Shown here piece after piece: positions 13,441 to 28,801 of a stretch of 64,000 nucleotides of DNA; position 1 is the first letter of the stretch, and each line of letters opens with the position of its first letter. The translations under genes were made by a program, and so were the position numbers. Source of the stretch: Lamellibrachia columna (lineage: Eukaryota > Annelida > Polychaeta > Sabellida > Siboglinidae); contig OY759263.1 in NCBI GenBank assembly GCA_963662155.1, forward strand, positions 12,440,015-12,504,014, in the 5' to 3' direction. Under the pieces are notes generated by a model. That model did not search any database. It saw only the letters and a list, made by a program, of their open reading frames with translations, and was not told where the DNA came from.

Positions 13441-14190
13441 GTTAATACGAACACGCCCACTCAGTTGGTACAGCGGCTGTGTGTTTTCTACTTTATCGAA
13501 AGTGTTCTACGATATACAGAATTTAATATCGAAAGAGCATAAAACAGTTAGCGGGAGAGACGACTACTAAAGTAAAGGACACGTTGTGGTATTTCTGGAC
13601 CCTCTCAGGTCAAATTAAATGTATTTGTTCACCAGTGCCTTTGTTTTCTGAGAAACAGGTGATCTACATATAATATATCCAATTAACAAACCTAGGAAAC
13701 CCTGGAAATGAAAACATTCGCTAACGTAGAAGACTTTCTTTAAGCGAAAGCCTCTTTCCTGCCATTCCAATGTTTTATGACGGGCAGGGAAGTTAACCAG
13801 ATCTAAGTGAGTTGTCTTTTGATGACAGCTCTATATATAGGAGTTAGGTAGACGCAGTTTCCTGCATGTTATTGCTTCACTGAAAGAAAATATTAAACAC
13901 CTCTTCGGACAACATAAAAATCCTGCTTTTACTTGGACATGTTATGTAATCCAGTAAGATGAAAGAAATACGTGTGAATATTGAGACATGTTTTTAAAAG
14001 ATTAGGCAAATATTCCTAGAATGAACTAAAACAGGTTAAACAATAGTTAACATTATTATGATCATATTAACTTTGAGGTTCTTTCACTCCCAAAAAATCT
14101 GAAAGATTATCACACCACGTATGAAAAATAACCATTACCAGAAATAGATAGTCAAGCTCCATCTGATCAAGCTACGTGTACTGTTATTAT

Positions 14191-14306
<116 letters not shown>

Positions 14307-14504
14307 CAAGCATATTCTGGATGAATGACACCTAAAAGCTAAAGGGGAAATTGTGGTGAGCTTCATTAACATACAGTTAGGCATGTAAACACAAGCACCT
14401 ACGAAGGGATAGCTTACAAGGTCATTAATGCGGGACAACTCACTGACGAATCTTACACGGTGAAGACAGGAAGAATGAACGTCTTCTTTCACCTTTTTTT
14501 CTGG

Positions 14505-14640
14505 ATAATGAGAAGGACCACTGAAAATACCAGGCATGATATCCGGTCAACGCTTTGGAGTCATTTGGGTTACTTGGACTTGGCACACGACCTGGCTCTC
14601 CTATCACACAGTCATACCAAGACAAGAACACGTAGCTTTT
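14505..14640 (+). pseudogene. Non-LTR RT fragment (RTE-like DLDFADD box)
   Basis: The frame STLWSHLGYLDLAHDLALLS aligns with the TLWxxLDDLDFADDxALLS motif of a non-LTR RT. The counterpart at 53310-53376 reads TLWSKVDDLDFAEDLLLL. Only this short box is left. Confidence 0.5.
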
Positions 14641-14659
14641 TAACACAGTGTCTTCTCCC

Positions 14660-15058
14660 AATACATAATATGACAAGCAACATACTGAAATTTGTGGAAG
14701 ACACAATTGTTTTGAAAGTTTATAAATCATGGCGATAATTTTTTTTTTCAAATCTTGAAAAATTAGTTAAATGGTCTGAAAATGGAAGATACTATTCAAG
14801 TATGGGTGATATAAATGCCTACACACAGGACACGGGAATTTAGATGTAACATACAATGAGAGACACTGTTATAGACCGTAAAGGTAAGGACTTAGAAGTT
14901 TTGACGATATTAAATGGGTATGAAGATTTGACGATATTGAATGGGTATGAAGATATTTATAGAAACATTTTTTTCTCACGCAGGAAAGATAGTAGAACTA
15001 GAGGACATGAGGTAACATTAGTAAAAGATCAGGATAGATTGGATATCAAAATAAAATA
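14660..15058 (+). mobile_element. CR1 fragment, RT catalytic box to C-terminus, internally deleted
   Basis: TSNILKFVEDTIVLKV corresponds to the FADD box region of the CR1 at 5.5 kb, with A replaced by V and D by E. KLVKWSE and GKDLEV follow. Then the thumb is deleted and ILNGYED occurs twice (14907-14930, 14934-14957). Confidence 0.72.
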
Positions 15059-15236
15059 ACACAAGTTAGATATCAGTTATGTATTGCAAAGTGCCTTAGG
15101 AATACAAATGATAGCAAATGCTCCGAAGAACGTACAATTAACTAAGTAACAGTCAAACACTATACAAAATGGTCCAGTAATAATATTTCTCATCGTACAG
15201 TCAAAATGTTCGTTTGCTCACTATTTTGTATACAAG

Positions 15237-16216
15237 GTGACGTTCAGTTCAGTTCTGGTCGTTGACGCTGGTCGAACAGCCATTGTACAGTTTAGTCGGT
15301 CTGCCAAGGAAATTCGTGGAAAAGGCATCTTTCATCAGCTGATATTGCGAGAATTCGCCGAATTCGTTTATCCGAAATTTCCCCGCATTCCACGAATGCG
15401 GACATCTTCAGTCAACACGGACTTCTGGGATTCGAAGAAACACGGAACAAAAGTTATCTTGAGAAGGGTATCATTGCATTATTGTTTTGTACGTTCTGCT
15501 GTTTCTGCTGTTGCTGGTATTTTGCATAAGAATATACAAGTACCGAAACCACAATAACACAATGATAGAAAGCATGAGGAAAGACATATGAATCATGTAA
15601 GCAAATATGTTTGTTCTGCTTCTCTTCACACAGGCTTCGCTTGCCAATGGTCCGGTTCCGTGCACCGAATTCGTCCGTCCTCTGACGCCGAAACGAATGG
15701 ACGCATTGAGACAACTGCCGATAGACAACCTATCATTATCACTAACACATTAAACGACATCCTGGCTGATCCAATCTCGCGGAAACACCTCTTTCCAGAA
15801 GGAATTATCGTGAGAGATGGCGAGGTTTTCAATGCACAAGAGAGCAACACGTTTATGATCATGCAACGTTGTACCGCAATGCTTGTTAGCGGAAGTGCGT
15901 CATCAATGTCTTTGTCTTTCGGATATACGGTCACGTGCTCCTCTGCCGCCTTTACAACGTCGAATACTACGGCACGAAAGATGATTCGATAATTCTCGCT
16001 CACGTCTCGCGTCACCTCCCTTTGGCGCCCGAGATTTCGCGTGAGCGACCAGTAGTATTCAACATGTATGTTGCAGAGGCATGCATGGGAGATGAGTCTA
16101 AACGGCGATTTTACGACTTTGCGACCGACAACATAGCCCCGGGGCGACCGTCACCACGTTGTCTGACTTTGTACTCAGTGACCCACCCACTGCCTCTACT
16201 AATCCCGAAATTATAA
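15237..16216 (+). pseudogene. NAT16-like acetyltransferase, exons 2-3, frameshifted
   Basis: Exon 2 (15237-15467, 77 codons, VTFSSVLVVDAGRTA to VILRR) is open and includes the IRGKGIF acetyl-CoA loop. Its acceptor is ACAAG, weaker than in copy 1. Exon 3 starts at about 15633 after ACACAG. It is frameshifted after DNLS (about 15735), where CCTGCTAACGG in copy 1 is replaced by a shorter run, and again near 15940, where SLSFGY continues in another frame to CRLYNVEYYG. The last segment stays open to the stop at 16216. No exon 1 lies upstream on this strand. Translation of the whole is impossible, so it is a pseudogene. Confidence 0.85.
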
Positions 16217-17900
16217 TTTCCAGGTGGTTGCAGTTGGTTTAAGTATTTTTTTTATTGCGCAGAATATTTATTTTGTCAATGCATTCTCTATAGGCAATAA
16301 CGTATTGTATTCTTCGATATTACCTGTAACAAACACAACTAACGTGATTATCGCCCTGTTAGGATAACTTAGGATAAAGTGTTAAGAGTGACGTGCTATT
16401 GGGAAAACGGTTCTCTTTTTGAATATTAATGTACATAAAAGTTGTGTTTTATATTTGAGCTAAGCCATCTTATTTTGTTTTAGCACTAGGGCACGTAGTG
16501 GACACAATGAGACCGTGACTTATTTCACTGCTGATATGTAAATATAAGAAAATATCATTTTCTATATTGATTCAGAATTCGTTTTTGGATACGTATGTAT
16601 TCATAAACAACGGAAACTTCCATTTTATGTTTGGCTTCGACCTGCCTTAATTTACGTAGTCAATTTTTGTTTCGTATCCCACCGAAAATTTCAGAATATC
16701 CGTAGTATTGTAGTAACACCAACCATGACGTCAGGTTGATCTCGTCACATTTACTCGGACTCGAGCTCTTTGTGGACATGTGACGTAGAAAGTGGACATA
16801 GTTACGCTGCAATGTCTTGTTGTGAAATGTTGGAATTCTTCTTCTCATATTCTGCCTAGTTTCAACGTTCTGAGGCAGGCCGGGAGGCGAACGCAAAACT
16901 AATAAAGTTATATACTGTGTACTTTTTTGGGGCATAAAAATTGTGTGTCTGAGTAGTACTCTTAAGTGTCTGAGTAGTACTCTTAAGTGCATCCAGACTG
17001 TTTACACTAACGATGTGTTGAAAAAGGGACGTGAATGACTAAGGAATGTTGTATCCAATTATTAGTATTTACATGGATGAAGTGTTGATTTGAATATATT
17101 CCTATTAGATTATTAAGTATTGTGTTCATCGTGCAGAGCTTAGCATCTGCCCTGCGGCATGCTACTGGTATCCACCCAAATGTTTGGGAGATGAGCCAAT
17201 AGACGTTGTCAGAGAAATAATCTTTCTCGGGTCAAAGGAAGATTAATTAGAAATCGATATTGAGATCAGAAGGATGCGGTTACTAGGTCAGGTTCAATAT
17301 CAATGAAGCATAACACCAAGCACAATTCTTCAGCACTAGTGTATCGACCAACCCCCGGGAATACTCCACAAAACGATACAAACAAACATCCAAACTCCAG
17401 TTGCCCAAACACTTGTTCGGCCAGAGAATTGTCATTTCCTGGAACGAACTCCCTCAGCATGTGATATGCGCAACCGCAATACCTTCAAGAAAAGACAGGA
17501 CCGCCCATGGCATGATATGGGAATTACAACAAGCCACTGGGCTTAATTTCGCCCATTACGCCTAAACGTATGTGTGGAAGGGACCACGGTGGCTACAAAG
17601 CGTAAATCTGGAAGAACAAAGACATTACAAGCAATGCCAACATTATACTGGTATTTGCAATGGTTTTTCCAGTGGCTACGAATTGGAGTGAATCGTGGAC
17701 CATCAGAAATATGAAGCAATATTTAATAAACAATTTCGAACTATGGAGCTGGACCGAATGTTGCGAATTCCGTCGCACGTCAAAAATGCAGGCATGTTCT
17801 TACCGTGACCGTACGCCCTTGTGAACGGGATAGTTCCGGATATATGGCGATTTGTAAAAAAATGAAGTAATAATAAATAATAATGATAAAAGAAACGACA
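16217..17900. other. Non-coding stretch
   Basis: No supported gene. A 17-bp direct repeat (GTGTCTGAGTAGTACTC) occurs twice at about 16951-16983. Confidence 0.5.
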
Positions 17901-17919
17901 ATATAATTATGGTCTACAT

Positions 17920-18106
17920 GAAGTAAAGGATCCAACCTCCCCGCTAGCATTGTGAATTTGTCTAAAAACAAGATTTACACATATCACAGGATGGCGGATT
18001 ACACATAGATTAAAAATGTTGGACTTTCGATAAGCCAATGGGTTCCTTGTCAACTTGCCATATGAGCCCTGGGTGGCATTCTTGTTCAATCTTGTTAAAT
18101 CTGTTC
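17920..18106 (+). mobile_element. CR1 3' end fragment inserted in acetyltransferase exon 1
   Basis: Matches the 3' end of the CR1 at 7725-7880: the C-terminal frame (ASIVNLSKNKIYTY), GATAAGCCAATGG, then TCTTGTTAAATCT. It ends at about 18106, directly against GTTCGGATCCTCC of the acetyltransferase exon on the other strand. Confidence 0.8.
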
Positions 18107-18231
18107 GGATCCTCCAAGCACTTGAAGTAGGTATCAGGTATGCAAACGTATCCGTCGTAGAGACCTTCGCTGAGACGGATAATCGCGTCATAGTCGTCTG
18201 GCGTTGCTCGCCGGACCACCACGCGATCCAT
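18107..18231 (-). pseudogene. NAT16-like acetyltransferase exon 1, truncated by CR1
   Basis: Read on the minus strand from the ATG at 18231: MDRVVVRRATPDDYDAIIRL through FKCLEDPNR, 42-44 codons of the usual 55. The last codons and donor are replaced by CR1 sequence. The upstream region (18232-18480) matches the upstream region of copy 1 but has no CCCG tract. No exon 2 or 3 follows on this strand. Confidence 0.85.
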
Positions 18232-18479
18232 AGATGTGGCGGCACCTTCTAGGAACGTACAAAATTGTTGTCAATCGTTTTTGTGTGACTGAAGAAGTTT
18301 TTATTATTCATATGCATGATTTAAAGCAAAATTTTCTTAAGATTGTACGCTAAAGGTTAACGAAAGTCATGCTTTTGGGTATATGTACCTAGAATAATTA
18401 CTCAAACAGAACCATTTGTAACTACAATTAAGTATGTCAATATACTTGCCAACAGGATATGGTTGTACTGCTTGCGGCC

Positions 18480-19060
18480 AAACTCAACTTATGTAACATA
18501 TTTGACTTTTGTTTCCTAAACTGGTCCTCTTTCTGACAAAAATAACACGTTTGTTTGTTTGTTTGTTTTGGTTTTGAGTTTACCGGCTTCATGTAATACG
18601 TCACGCGTAGTCTACGTTGCCCGATTGCCATACAACTGCGCATGCGTTTATCGGTCGCGCTTGTTGGCATGTCAGCCCTCAGTCAACCGGAGAAATGGCC
18701 GCAATCTCTCAATTTCAATAACACATTCTACGAACGAATTCCTAGATATTGAACTGAGTTGTACGTTGTTGTAGAAATTCATACGCATATCCCGTTACCT
18801 GTCAGCATTGGCATTTGTGTCTAAAAACCTAGAATACTTTATATTTTCATGCATATTTACACACAAATAAGTAACATTTCCATATTCTCTATTTTAATCA
18901 AATACTAGGTGTTGTCCAAAGTATCGTATTATTTGAGTACTTCTTTCATTGCCTAACAACTTTATATAAACAAATCCCGTTTTGTTTGGATCCTATCACA
19001 AATTCCAGTTTGTGCCTGCCAACCTTGGGTAAGGGTGATTTTGTAGAATAAAGATAAAAT
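18480..19060. other. Non-coding stretch
   Basis: Contains a short (TTTG)n run near 18549. No gene is seen. Confidence 0.5.
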
Positions 19061-20830
19061 AAAGGAATAGTAGATGCTGAGTTAGCATTGACAGGCTATG
19101 CAATGTTTAGGAAGGATAGAGGAGAAATAAGGGGAGGTGGAATAATGTTATTTATTAGAGAATATATCCAAACATATGAAACAACACTGAACAGTGAAGC
19201 AGATTGTGAGGAAGCAATTTAGTGTAACATATTTTTTAAGAACTCAACAAAAACAACAAGAATTGTGTATCGTAGTCCAAACATAGGACAAGAGGAAGAA
19301 ACTACAAAAGGCTGTAATGGAGGTGAGCTAGGGGGAATGTGCTATAATGGTTTATTTTAACCATGGCCATATACAATGGAAATCATTAGATAGTGTCGGA
19401 GTGACGAACATCTGTTTTTACTTCTTCTAACACAGGATTGTTTCCTTACTCAACATGTCTTGGAACCAACCAGAGGTGGGAATGTGTTAGATTTAATTTA
19501 GTTTTCTCAAAATGAATTAGTTGACAATGTTAAAATACACGAGCCTTTGGGTTCAAGTGATCATAACCAGATCCATTGTAATATAAAAGTAAAAACAAGG
19601 AATACATATAAAAACAATGGAGGAGGAACTTTAACAAAGGCAACTATAAAAAGAGAGAAAATATCTAGCAAATGTAGATTGGTATAACTTGCTAACGAAC
19701 AAGACGGCAAAAGAATGCTGGACTTGTTTAAAAGATGAGATTAAGGGCATTACTGAGATTTATTCCATTAAGAAAGCAAGGGGAAAGGTCCAGGAAGAAG
19801 TTATTAGAAAATTGCTCACAAACATATGCTGTGGAGGGTATATAAACACACTGGAAATGTAGAAGACTACAAAGAGGCAATAATCCTAGCTACAACTGAA
19901 ATTAGAAAATCCAAAAGAACCTATGAACAAAGAAGGTAACATAAAACATTACAGCAAGAGTTTCTATGATTATATAAGGAGAAAACAGAACGTTCGAGAT
20001 AACGTCGGACACTGGAATCCAACAGTGGACATTTTAGAGCAAATTAGTACACCACTTGTAAAAGTGTTTAACTTGTCACTAGAAGAAGGAATAGCTCCTT
20101 CAGAATGGAAAGAAAGAAACATTACGCCGCTATTTAAGAAGGGATCGAGGAATAAGTCAGAAAATTACAGACCAGTGATTTTATGATCAGTTGTATGCAA
20201 ATTACTCGAAACATTTAGTAGAGACGACATGATGGAATTCCTTGTAAAACGTACATTAATAAATATATCTAAACATGGGTTCCTAAACGCAAGGTTATGT
20301 CTAACCAATCTTTTCTGTTTTTGGGAAGAAATCACAAAGTGGGTAGATGATGGGCCACCAGTGGATGTTGTCTACTTAGATTTTCAGAAAGTGTTCTCTA
20401 AAGTGCCACATCAAAGATTGTTACTTAAACTAAAAGCCCACGGTATGGGTAATGGTGTAATCAACTGGATAGAAAAGTGGCCTACAGCAGAAGACAGAAT
20501 CATAGTATATGGTGAGATTTCAAATTGGAAATCTGTTTTGAGTGGGGTACAACAGGGTTCAGTATTAGGCCATATACTGTTTTTAACATATATTTATTAT
20601 ATTAAAATTAGTCAGAAAGGTTAAAAATGATATAGATAAAAATTATAGGGTGATCTAGATAAATTAGTTAAATGGTCAGTAAAATGGCAAATGTTATTAA
20701 ATTTTGGGAAGTATAAATTCATACACATAGGACATGGAAACATGGACGGAGAACATAAAATGGGGGATGCTCTACTAGGTACAATTACACAAGAAAAGGA
20801 CTTACGTGTAACTAAGTAACTAAGTAAATA
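19060..20830 (+). mobile_element. CR1/jockey-group non-LTR retrotransposon, decayed
   Basis: Same family as the 5.5-kb copy, but it retains more of the endonuclease: GGGIMLFIREY (about 19131), then PTRGGNVLDLI (19468-19500) and EPLGSSDHNQIH (19540-19577). RT frames follow at 19923-20186 and 20229-20624 with FNLSLEEG, YLDFQKVFSKVPH and VLSGVQQGSVLGH. The FADD segment is deleted (after 20590), and the copy breaks off after KEKDLRVTK at about 20817. Confidence 0.82.
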
Positions 20831-20974
20831 TTGCTCGTGACGTATCTACTCTTTAAAAAAGCTGAGGTGAAGGATGCACCAGGATTGTTGGCACCCGAAG
20901 AGGATATTAGAGTCAAAGGCACTATGAGGACTCCGCGGAGGAAGCCTGTCAACGGTAATATAAATTAAATGAAT

Positions 20975-21454
20975 AATAATCCTGGAGTTTTAGGTAAAAC
21001 CTAAAAGTGCAATACAAAAAGCTGATATTTGCACCACAAATCAATGAAATAGTCTAGATTAACATACTAAAAATCCCCATGAATCTACCTTGAGCTAAAC
21101 ATACGATTTAACATGGCGTCCAAGATGGCGGCAACTTTTTAATTTGCTATATAACTTCTGAACCACTGATGCTAGAGGGAAAGTGTTGGTGTCCACATTA
21201 GAGTTTTCCACCATGTTATATCCAACTAATACCACTAAGATATCCTAGATGCATCAGAACATGCATTTATTCCATTAATTTTTTACTCTAATCTGGGCAA
21301 ATATTAAGGGGAAAAGCGAATAAAATTCCCATCGTTTAATTACGTGTGAGTAGCACAGCTTTATATATTGCGTTACGTACCAATATATGCAATTTGCCTC
21401 AACAAAATGCTATGCTATCAAAACATTATCACTACTGCGTACTCGACACCAGTT
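20975..21454 (+). mobile_element. Solo terminal inverted repeat of the 5-12 kb transposon family
   Basis: The same order of blocks as the ends at 5040-5492 and (inverted) 11862-12330: GGTAAAACCTAAAAG, CAATACAAAAAG, TCTAGATTAACAT, CCAAGATGGCGGCAA, CTTCTGAACCACTGATGC, ending in GTACTCGACACCAGTT. No coding part is attached. It directly abuts the satellite array. Confidence 0.75.
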
Positions 21455-22491
21455 AAATGCCTGAGGTAATTGTGCCCCCTGGTCTCTCGCATGAGCGACA
21501 GTGGTATTTATATGATGAAATAAGAGTTTCTGCCTCACCAATACCAAGATGTTGTAGCACCACTACCAACTGTGGACAAACCAGAGAAATTATGAACTTA
21601 TGTCCGGTTGGCAACTTGTGTAAACAAATTGTGTTTGGCATGTAGATAAGTCGAAACAAGATTTGTAAATATTAAGTGTACATAATCAATAGGATGTAGA
21701 TAAATATATATGATTGTACAATAATACTAGTACATTGATGTATCTGCATTGTTGTAAGTGTTGCAGATGTATATATATTTTGGTATGTATTATCAGGTCT
21801 TTCCAATGTGATCACCAAGCCCAAGAATGTAGTTACAACAATTATATGCCATTTGTATGCTGTATTAAACTCTGCAAAATGCCTTGTAACTTTGATTTTA
21901 ATAATTCTTGTTGTTTGTAATAGTATATGTGATCAAACATTTGCATTTTATTTCACTTGTGATGTTTTGAATACACATTTGAGCTAAGAATTTCTTTGGT
22001 TTTTCTTTGTCAACTTTGAAGTAGATTTTCTCCGCTTTGTGTTTTTTGCCCCCATGGTCTTTAAATAAGCATAACTTTGCTATTATTTAAGCTAGAGTCA
22101 TAATGTGCTGACCTCGGCCCACGTCAATCTCAGCCCACCCATTCCACCAATTTTATGATAAGTGGATTCATGTGAAGTGTAAACTATTTATTGTAAATTA
22201 GTTTCTTGGAGTAAGGTATGTGTGAAGAATTGCTGCACGGATGTTGTGATTTTAGGCCTACTAACAACGTCGATCTCGGCCCACCCCATTTTTAGGATGA
22301 CGTTATTCGTACGGGTTGAGGTGAATGCGTGAATTATTCACACCACTGCTATGGTTAATCGGTTCCGTGGAATTTCGTACACGTGTAATTATATATGAAT
22401 CACAAAGTAATCATGCCATAATACCAAGTGGTTTATTATGAATAAAAACGTACAAATTGTCAATTATACACATGTACAACCCATCATTACA

Positions 22492-22688
<197 letters not shown>

Positions 22689-23545
22689 GCATGTAGATAA
22701 GTCGAAACAAGATTTGTAAATATTAAGTGTACATAATCAATAGGATGTAGATAAATATATATAATTGTACAATAATACTAGTACATTGATGTATCTGCAT
22801 TGTTGTAAGTGTTGCAGATGTATATATATTTTGGTATGTATTATCAGGTCTTTCCAATGTGATCACCAAGCCCAAGAATGTAGTTACAACAATTATATGC
22901 CATTTGTATGCTGTATTAAACTCTGCAAAATGCCTTGTAACTTTGATTTTAATAATTCTTGTTGTTTGTAATAGTATATGTGATCAAACATTTGCATTTT
23001 GTTTCACTTGTGATGTTTTGAATACACATTTGAGCTAAGAATTTCTTTGGTTTTTCTTTGTCAACTTTGAAGTAGATTTTCTCCGCTTTGTGTTTTTTGC
23101 CCCCATGGTCTTTAAATAAGCATAACTTTGCTATTATTTAAGCTAGAGTCATAATGTGCTGACCTCGGCCCACGTCAATCTCAGCCCACCCATTCCACCA
23201 ATTTTATGATACGTGGATTCATGTGAAGTGTAAACTATTTATTGTAAATTAGTTTCTTGGAGTAAGGTATGTGTGAAGAATTGCTGCACGGATGTTGTGA
23301 TTTTAGGCCTACTAACAACGTCGATCTCGGCCCACCCCATTTTTAGGATGACGTTATTCGTACGGGTTGAGGTGAATGCGTGAATTATTCACACCACTGC
23401 TATGGTTAATCGGTTCCGTGGAATTTCGTACACGTGTAATTATATATGAATCACAAAGTAATCATGCCATAATACCAAGTGGTTTATTATGAATAAAAAC
23501 GTACAAATTGTCAATTATACACATGTACAACCCATCATTACATTC

Positions 23546-23749
<204 letters not shown>

Positions 23750-24603
23750 GCATGTAGATAAGTCGAAACAAGATTTGTAAATATTAAGTGTACATAATCA
23801 ATAGGATGTAGATAAATATATATAATTGTACAATAATACTAGTACATTGATGTATCTGCATTGTTGTAAGTGTTGCAGATGTATATATATTTTGGTATGT
23901 ATTATCAGGTCTTTCCAATGTGATCACCAAGCCCAAGAATGTAGTTACAACAATTATATGCCATTTGTATGCTGTATTAAACTCTGCAAAATGCCTTGTA
24001 ACTTTGATTTTAATAATTCTTGTTGTTTGTAATAGTATATGTGATCAAACATTTGCATTTTGTTTCACTTGTGATGTTTTGAATACACATTTGAGCTAAG
24101 AATTTCTTTGGTTTTTCTTTGTCAACTTTGAAGTAGATTTTCTCCGCTTTGTGTTTTTTGCCCCCATGGTCTTTAAATAAGCATAACTTTGCTATTATTT
24201 AAGCTAGAGTCATAATGTGCTGACCTCGGCCCACGTCAATCTCAGCCCACCCATTCCACCAATTTTATGATAAGTGGATTCATGTGAAGTGTAAACTATT
24301 TATTGTAAATTAGTTTCTTGGAGTAAGGTATGTGTGAAGAATTGCTGCACGGATGTTGTGATTTTAGGCCTACTAACAACGTCGATCTCGGCCCACCCCA
24401 TTTTTAGGATGACGTTATTCGTACGGGTTGAGATGAATGCGTGAATTATTCACACCACTGCTATGGTTAATCGGTTCCGTGGAATTTCGTACACGTGTAA
24501 TTATATAGGAATCACAACGTAATCATGCCATAATACCAAGTGGTTTATTATGAATAAAAACGTACAAATTGTCAATTATACACATGTACAACCCATCATT
24601 ACA

Positions 24604-24726
<123 letters not shown>

Positions 24727-24897
24727 TCGGTATATATTGTTCACACACGCTTCACAAATGTCATATCTGATAATACCAAAAAACACTGCTAAAAAACTAT
24801 CAACTACTGCAGAACAACTGCACAAAATGCGATAAAGTTCACTAAATATACACTCAGTACTGCAGAGAATGTTAATGACGATGAACCCACTCGGTGT

Positions 24898-26647
<1,750 letters not shown>

Positions 26648-26745
26648 ATTGGTGTTGTGAATCCGAGCTCAGAGGCGCTACATACAAGAATCATTAAGCA
26701 AAATCGTGAACAGGGACGGGCGAGAGTCACACAGGTTTTATTATG

Positions 26746-26967
26746 TCAATCAATATATGACGAAAGTAACTCAATATTACCTTCTACCATCAGTTGGTAT
26801 GTGGTGGCATCTATTCTGGTTCCACATCTTATGTGGCACCACTTCTCGCACGATTCGCACTGTACGGCTTTGGAATTTGTCTGTACTCTTCTGTGGCATT
26901 CTACGCAAGGGTGTAACGGCGGCATTGCTAATGAGTTGTGAATAGCCTTTCTACTACAGTAACACAC
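26746..26967 (-). pseudogene. PHD-like zinc-finger exon of the MULE element
   Basis: The minus-strand frame reads PCVECHRRVQTNSKAVQCES, then CEKWCHIRCGT: C-x2-C, C-x2-C, H-x2-C spacing as in a small PHD/RING-like finger. Such fingers are found at the front of some animal MULE proteins. It lies just upstream of the FLYWCH frame in the same orientation. Chromatin or DNA binding is inferred. It could instead be an unrelated gene remnant. Confidence 0.6.
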
Positions 26968-27480
26968 TATTTATAGAAACATAACACTCGCACCAAGCCA
27001 TGATTGGCTACCGTAATCATCTACTCAGTCACACCCCGTTTAACGTTCTGATTGGCTATCATGAACACCTAGAAAAGTTTAAGCTCATGTCTGGAAATTC
27101 CCGTGACGGTTTTGGCGGATTCTAGAAACGGTGTTTACATTCCAAGAAAATGCAGTTAGATCACCAAATTAATGCAAGACAAAAAGACAATGCAGCTTTC
27201 CCAACAAAATTAAACAAAATCACACATCTATTCCATATTTGTTGTAAAAACCTACTGCAGCATTATTTACTGTAGGTCCCTATATTATTGGTGGTATTTG
27301 CAGTGTGAGTACATTGAAAAATGTACTTAAGAACAAGTACTTTTGGTGGATCCATTTGTATAACGCAATAGGGAGTCGGGAACGGGTTATAAAATTATAT
27401 GTGGATATTATTGTTTGCGAGGGAGGCACTCTGAGTATTGTGAGAGGATATTTTTAAATTGTCTTCAAGATGTATTCATT
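26968..27480. other. Non-coding stretch upstream of the MULE element
   Basis: No gene is seen. ATTGGCTA occurs twice (about 27003, 27051) in opposite company; it may include the element's terminal region, but no matching inverted end was found. Confidence 0.4.
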
Positions 27481-27487
27481 GGACTGC

Positions 27488-27583
27488 TCACTGGTGCATC
27501 TGTACCTCACTGGTGCATCTGTACCTCACTGGTGCATCTGTACCTCACTGGTGCATCTGTACCTCACTGGTGCATCTGTACCT
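27488..27583. repeat. 19-bp minisatellite, five units
   Basis: Five perfect copies of TCACTGGTGCATCTGTACC. Confidence 0.97.
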
Positions 27584-27799
27584 CAAAGGTTAATCAGGAT
27601 TCAGGGCTGGTGTTATTTACCTCTACCTAAATTACCAGTTAGATACTGCAGATGTCTGAAGCTTTTTGTATTACATTCAACTTGTTCAAAAGGGGACCAG
27701 TCTCCGGGTGTAAAATATTTCCCTTTTGAAAACATTTATATACACAAATTCAGGTTTTAATTACAGCCTGGGTGCAGTAAACAAGCAGACCGTATAACG

Positions 27800-28360
27800 G
27801 CTATGCCGTTATTCAAACAAAGACTTGCTCAATGAAAAAATGCTGAATCAGCAAGCCGATTACTATATAGCCTGCATAGTTTCTTATCATACACAAATCA
27901 AAGACAAAAAAAGGAAATAATATGTAAGTAATTAATCCAAGCTGATTGATAATGCCTCTGCCGACTCCACACGTTGTTACCACACACAAATCAAAGACAA
28001 ACAACACAAACACATCTGTTCAATGAAACCATGCTAGAGCAGCATACCAATTACTATGGCCTTCACACTTTCTTAACAGACACAAATCTAAGAGAAATAA
28101 CATGAAAGGATCTACTCATTGAACCAATGCACGGGCACTAAGCCGATGACTAATGCCTTTGCCGACTCCACACGTTCTTACCACACACAAATCAAAGACA
28201 AACAACACAAACATATGTGCTCAACGAAACAATGCCAGAGCAGCAGGGAAATGACTAAGGCCTCAACACATTTGTACTCCACACAAATCAAAGACACATC
28301 GCATGAAAGGATCTGCTCAACGAAACAATGCAAGAGCACCAAGCTGATTACTATAGGGCC
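27800..28360. repeat. Diverged tandem repeat, about 95-bp unit
   Basis: ACACAAATCAAAGACA-type blocks recur near 27892, 27983, 28079, 28185 and 28273, each followed by a CAAT/CAATGAAAC block. Confidence 0.8.
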
Positions 28361-28480
28361 TTTGACTTTATTAAAAATGGTTTTGATTATTCTAATTCAA
28401 TTTTAAATGCCTATAAAATAAGTTCCAGTTAATTTACTATAAGAATGACGACTGTGCGAATAACTTCATTAAAATATGTG

Positions 28481-28640
28481 GGCCGATCGACATGGGCCGA
28501 CGTCGACGTGAGCCGACATCGACGTGAGCCGACATCGACGTGAGCCGACATCGACGTGAGCCGACATCGACGTGGGCCGACATCGACGTGAGCCGACATC
28601 GACGTGGGCCGACACCGACGTGAGCCGACATCGACGTGGT
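28481..28640. repeat. 16-bp GGCCGACATCGACGTG minisatellite
   Basis: About nine to ten units of GCCGACATCGACGTGA with G/A and C/T variants. The motif returns at 28786-28860 (GTGGGCCGAGGTCAACAC). In reverse complement it appears inside each satellite unit at 22 kb. Confidence 0.93.
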
Positions 28641-28801
28641 GAAGCGTAAAAACAGGTAAACATCCGTGTAACATTTTATTTCTTTGTAAATAATATACAT
28701 ATATCTTTACACATATCCCCCAACACCACGAACAACGGGGGAACAACTATCTAATCAGCAACTAAATAGGTGGGCCGGGCAATAGGTAGGCCGACATCGA
28801 C

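Noticed and set aside
27488..28640. CRISPR-like repeats with spacers
   Set aside because: Units are directly tandem with no unique spacers, and the DNA is eukaryotic.
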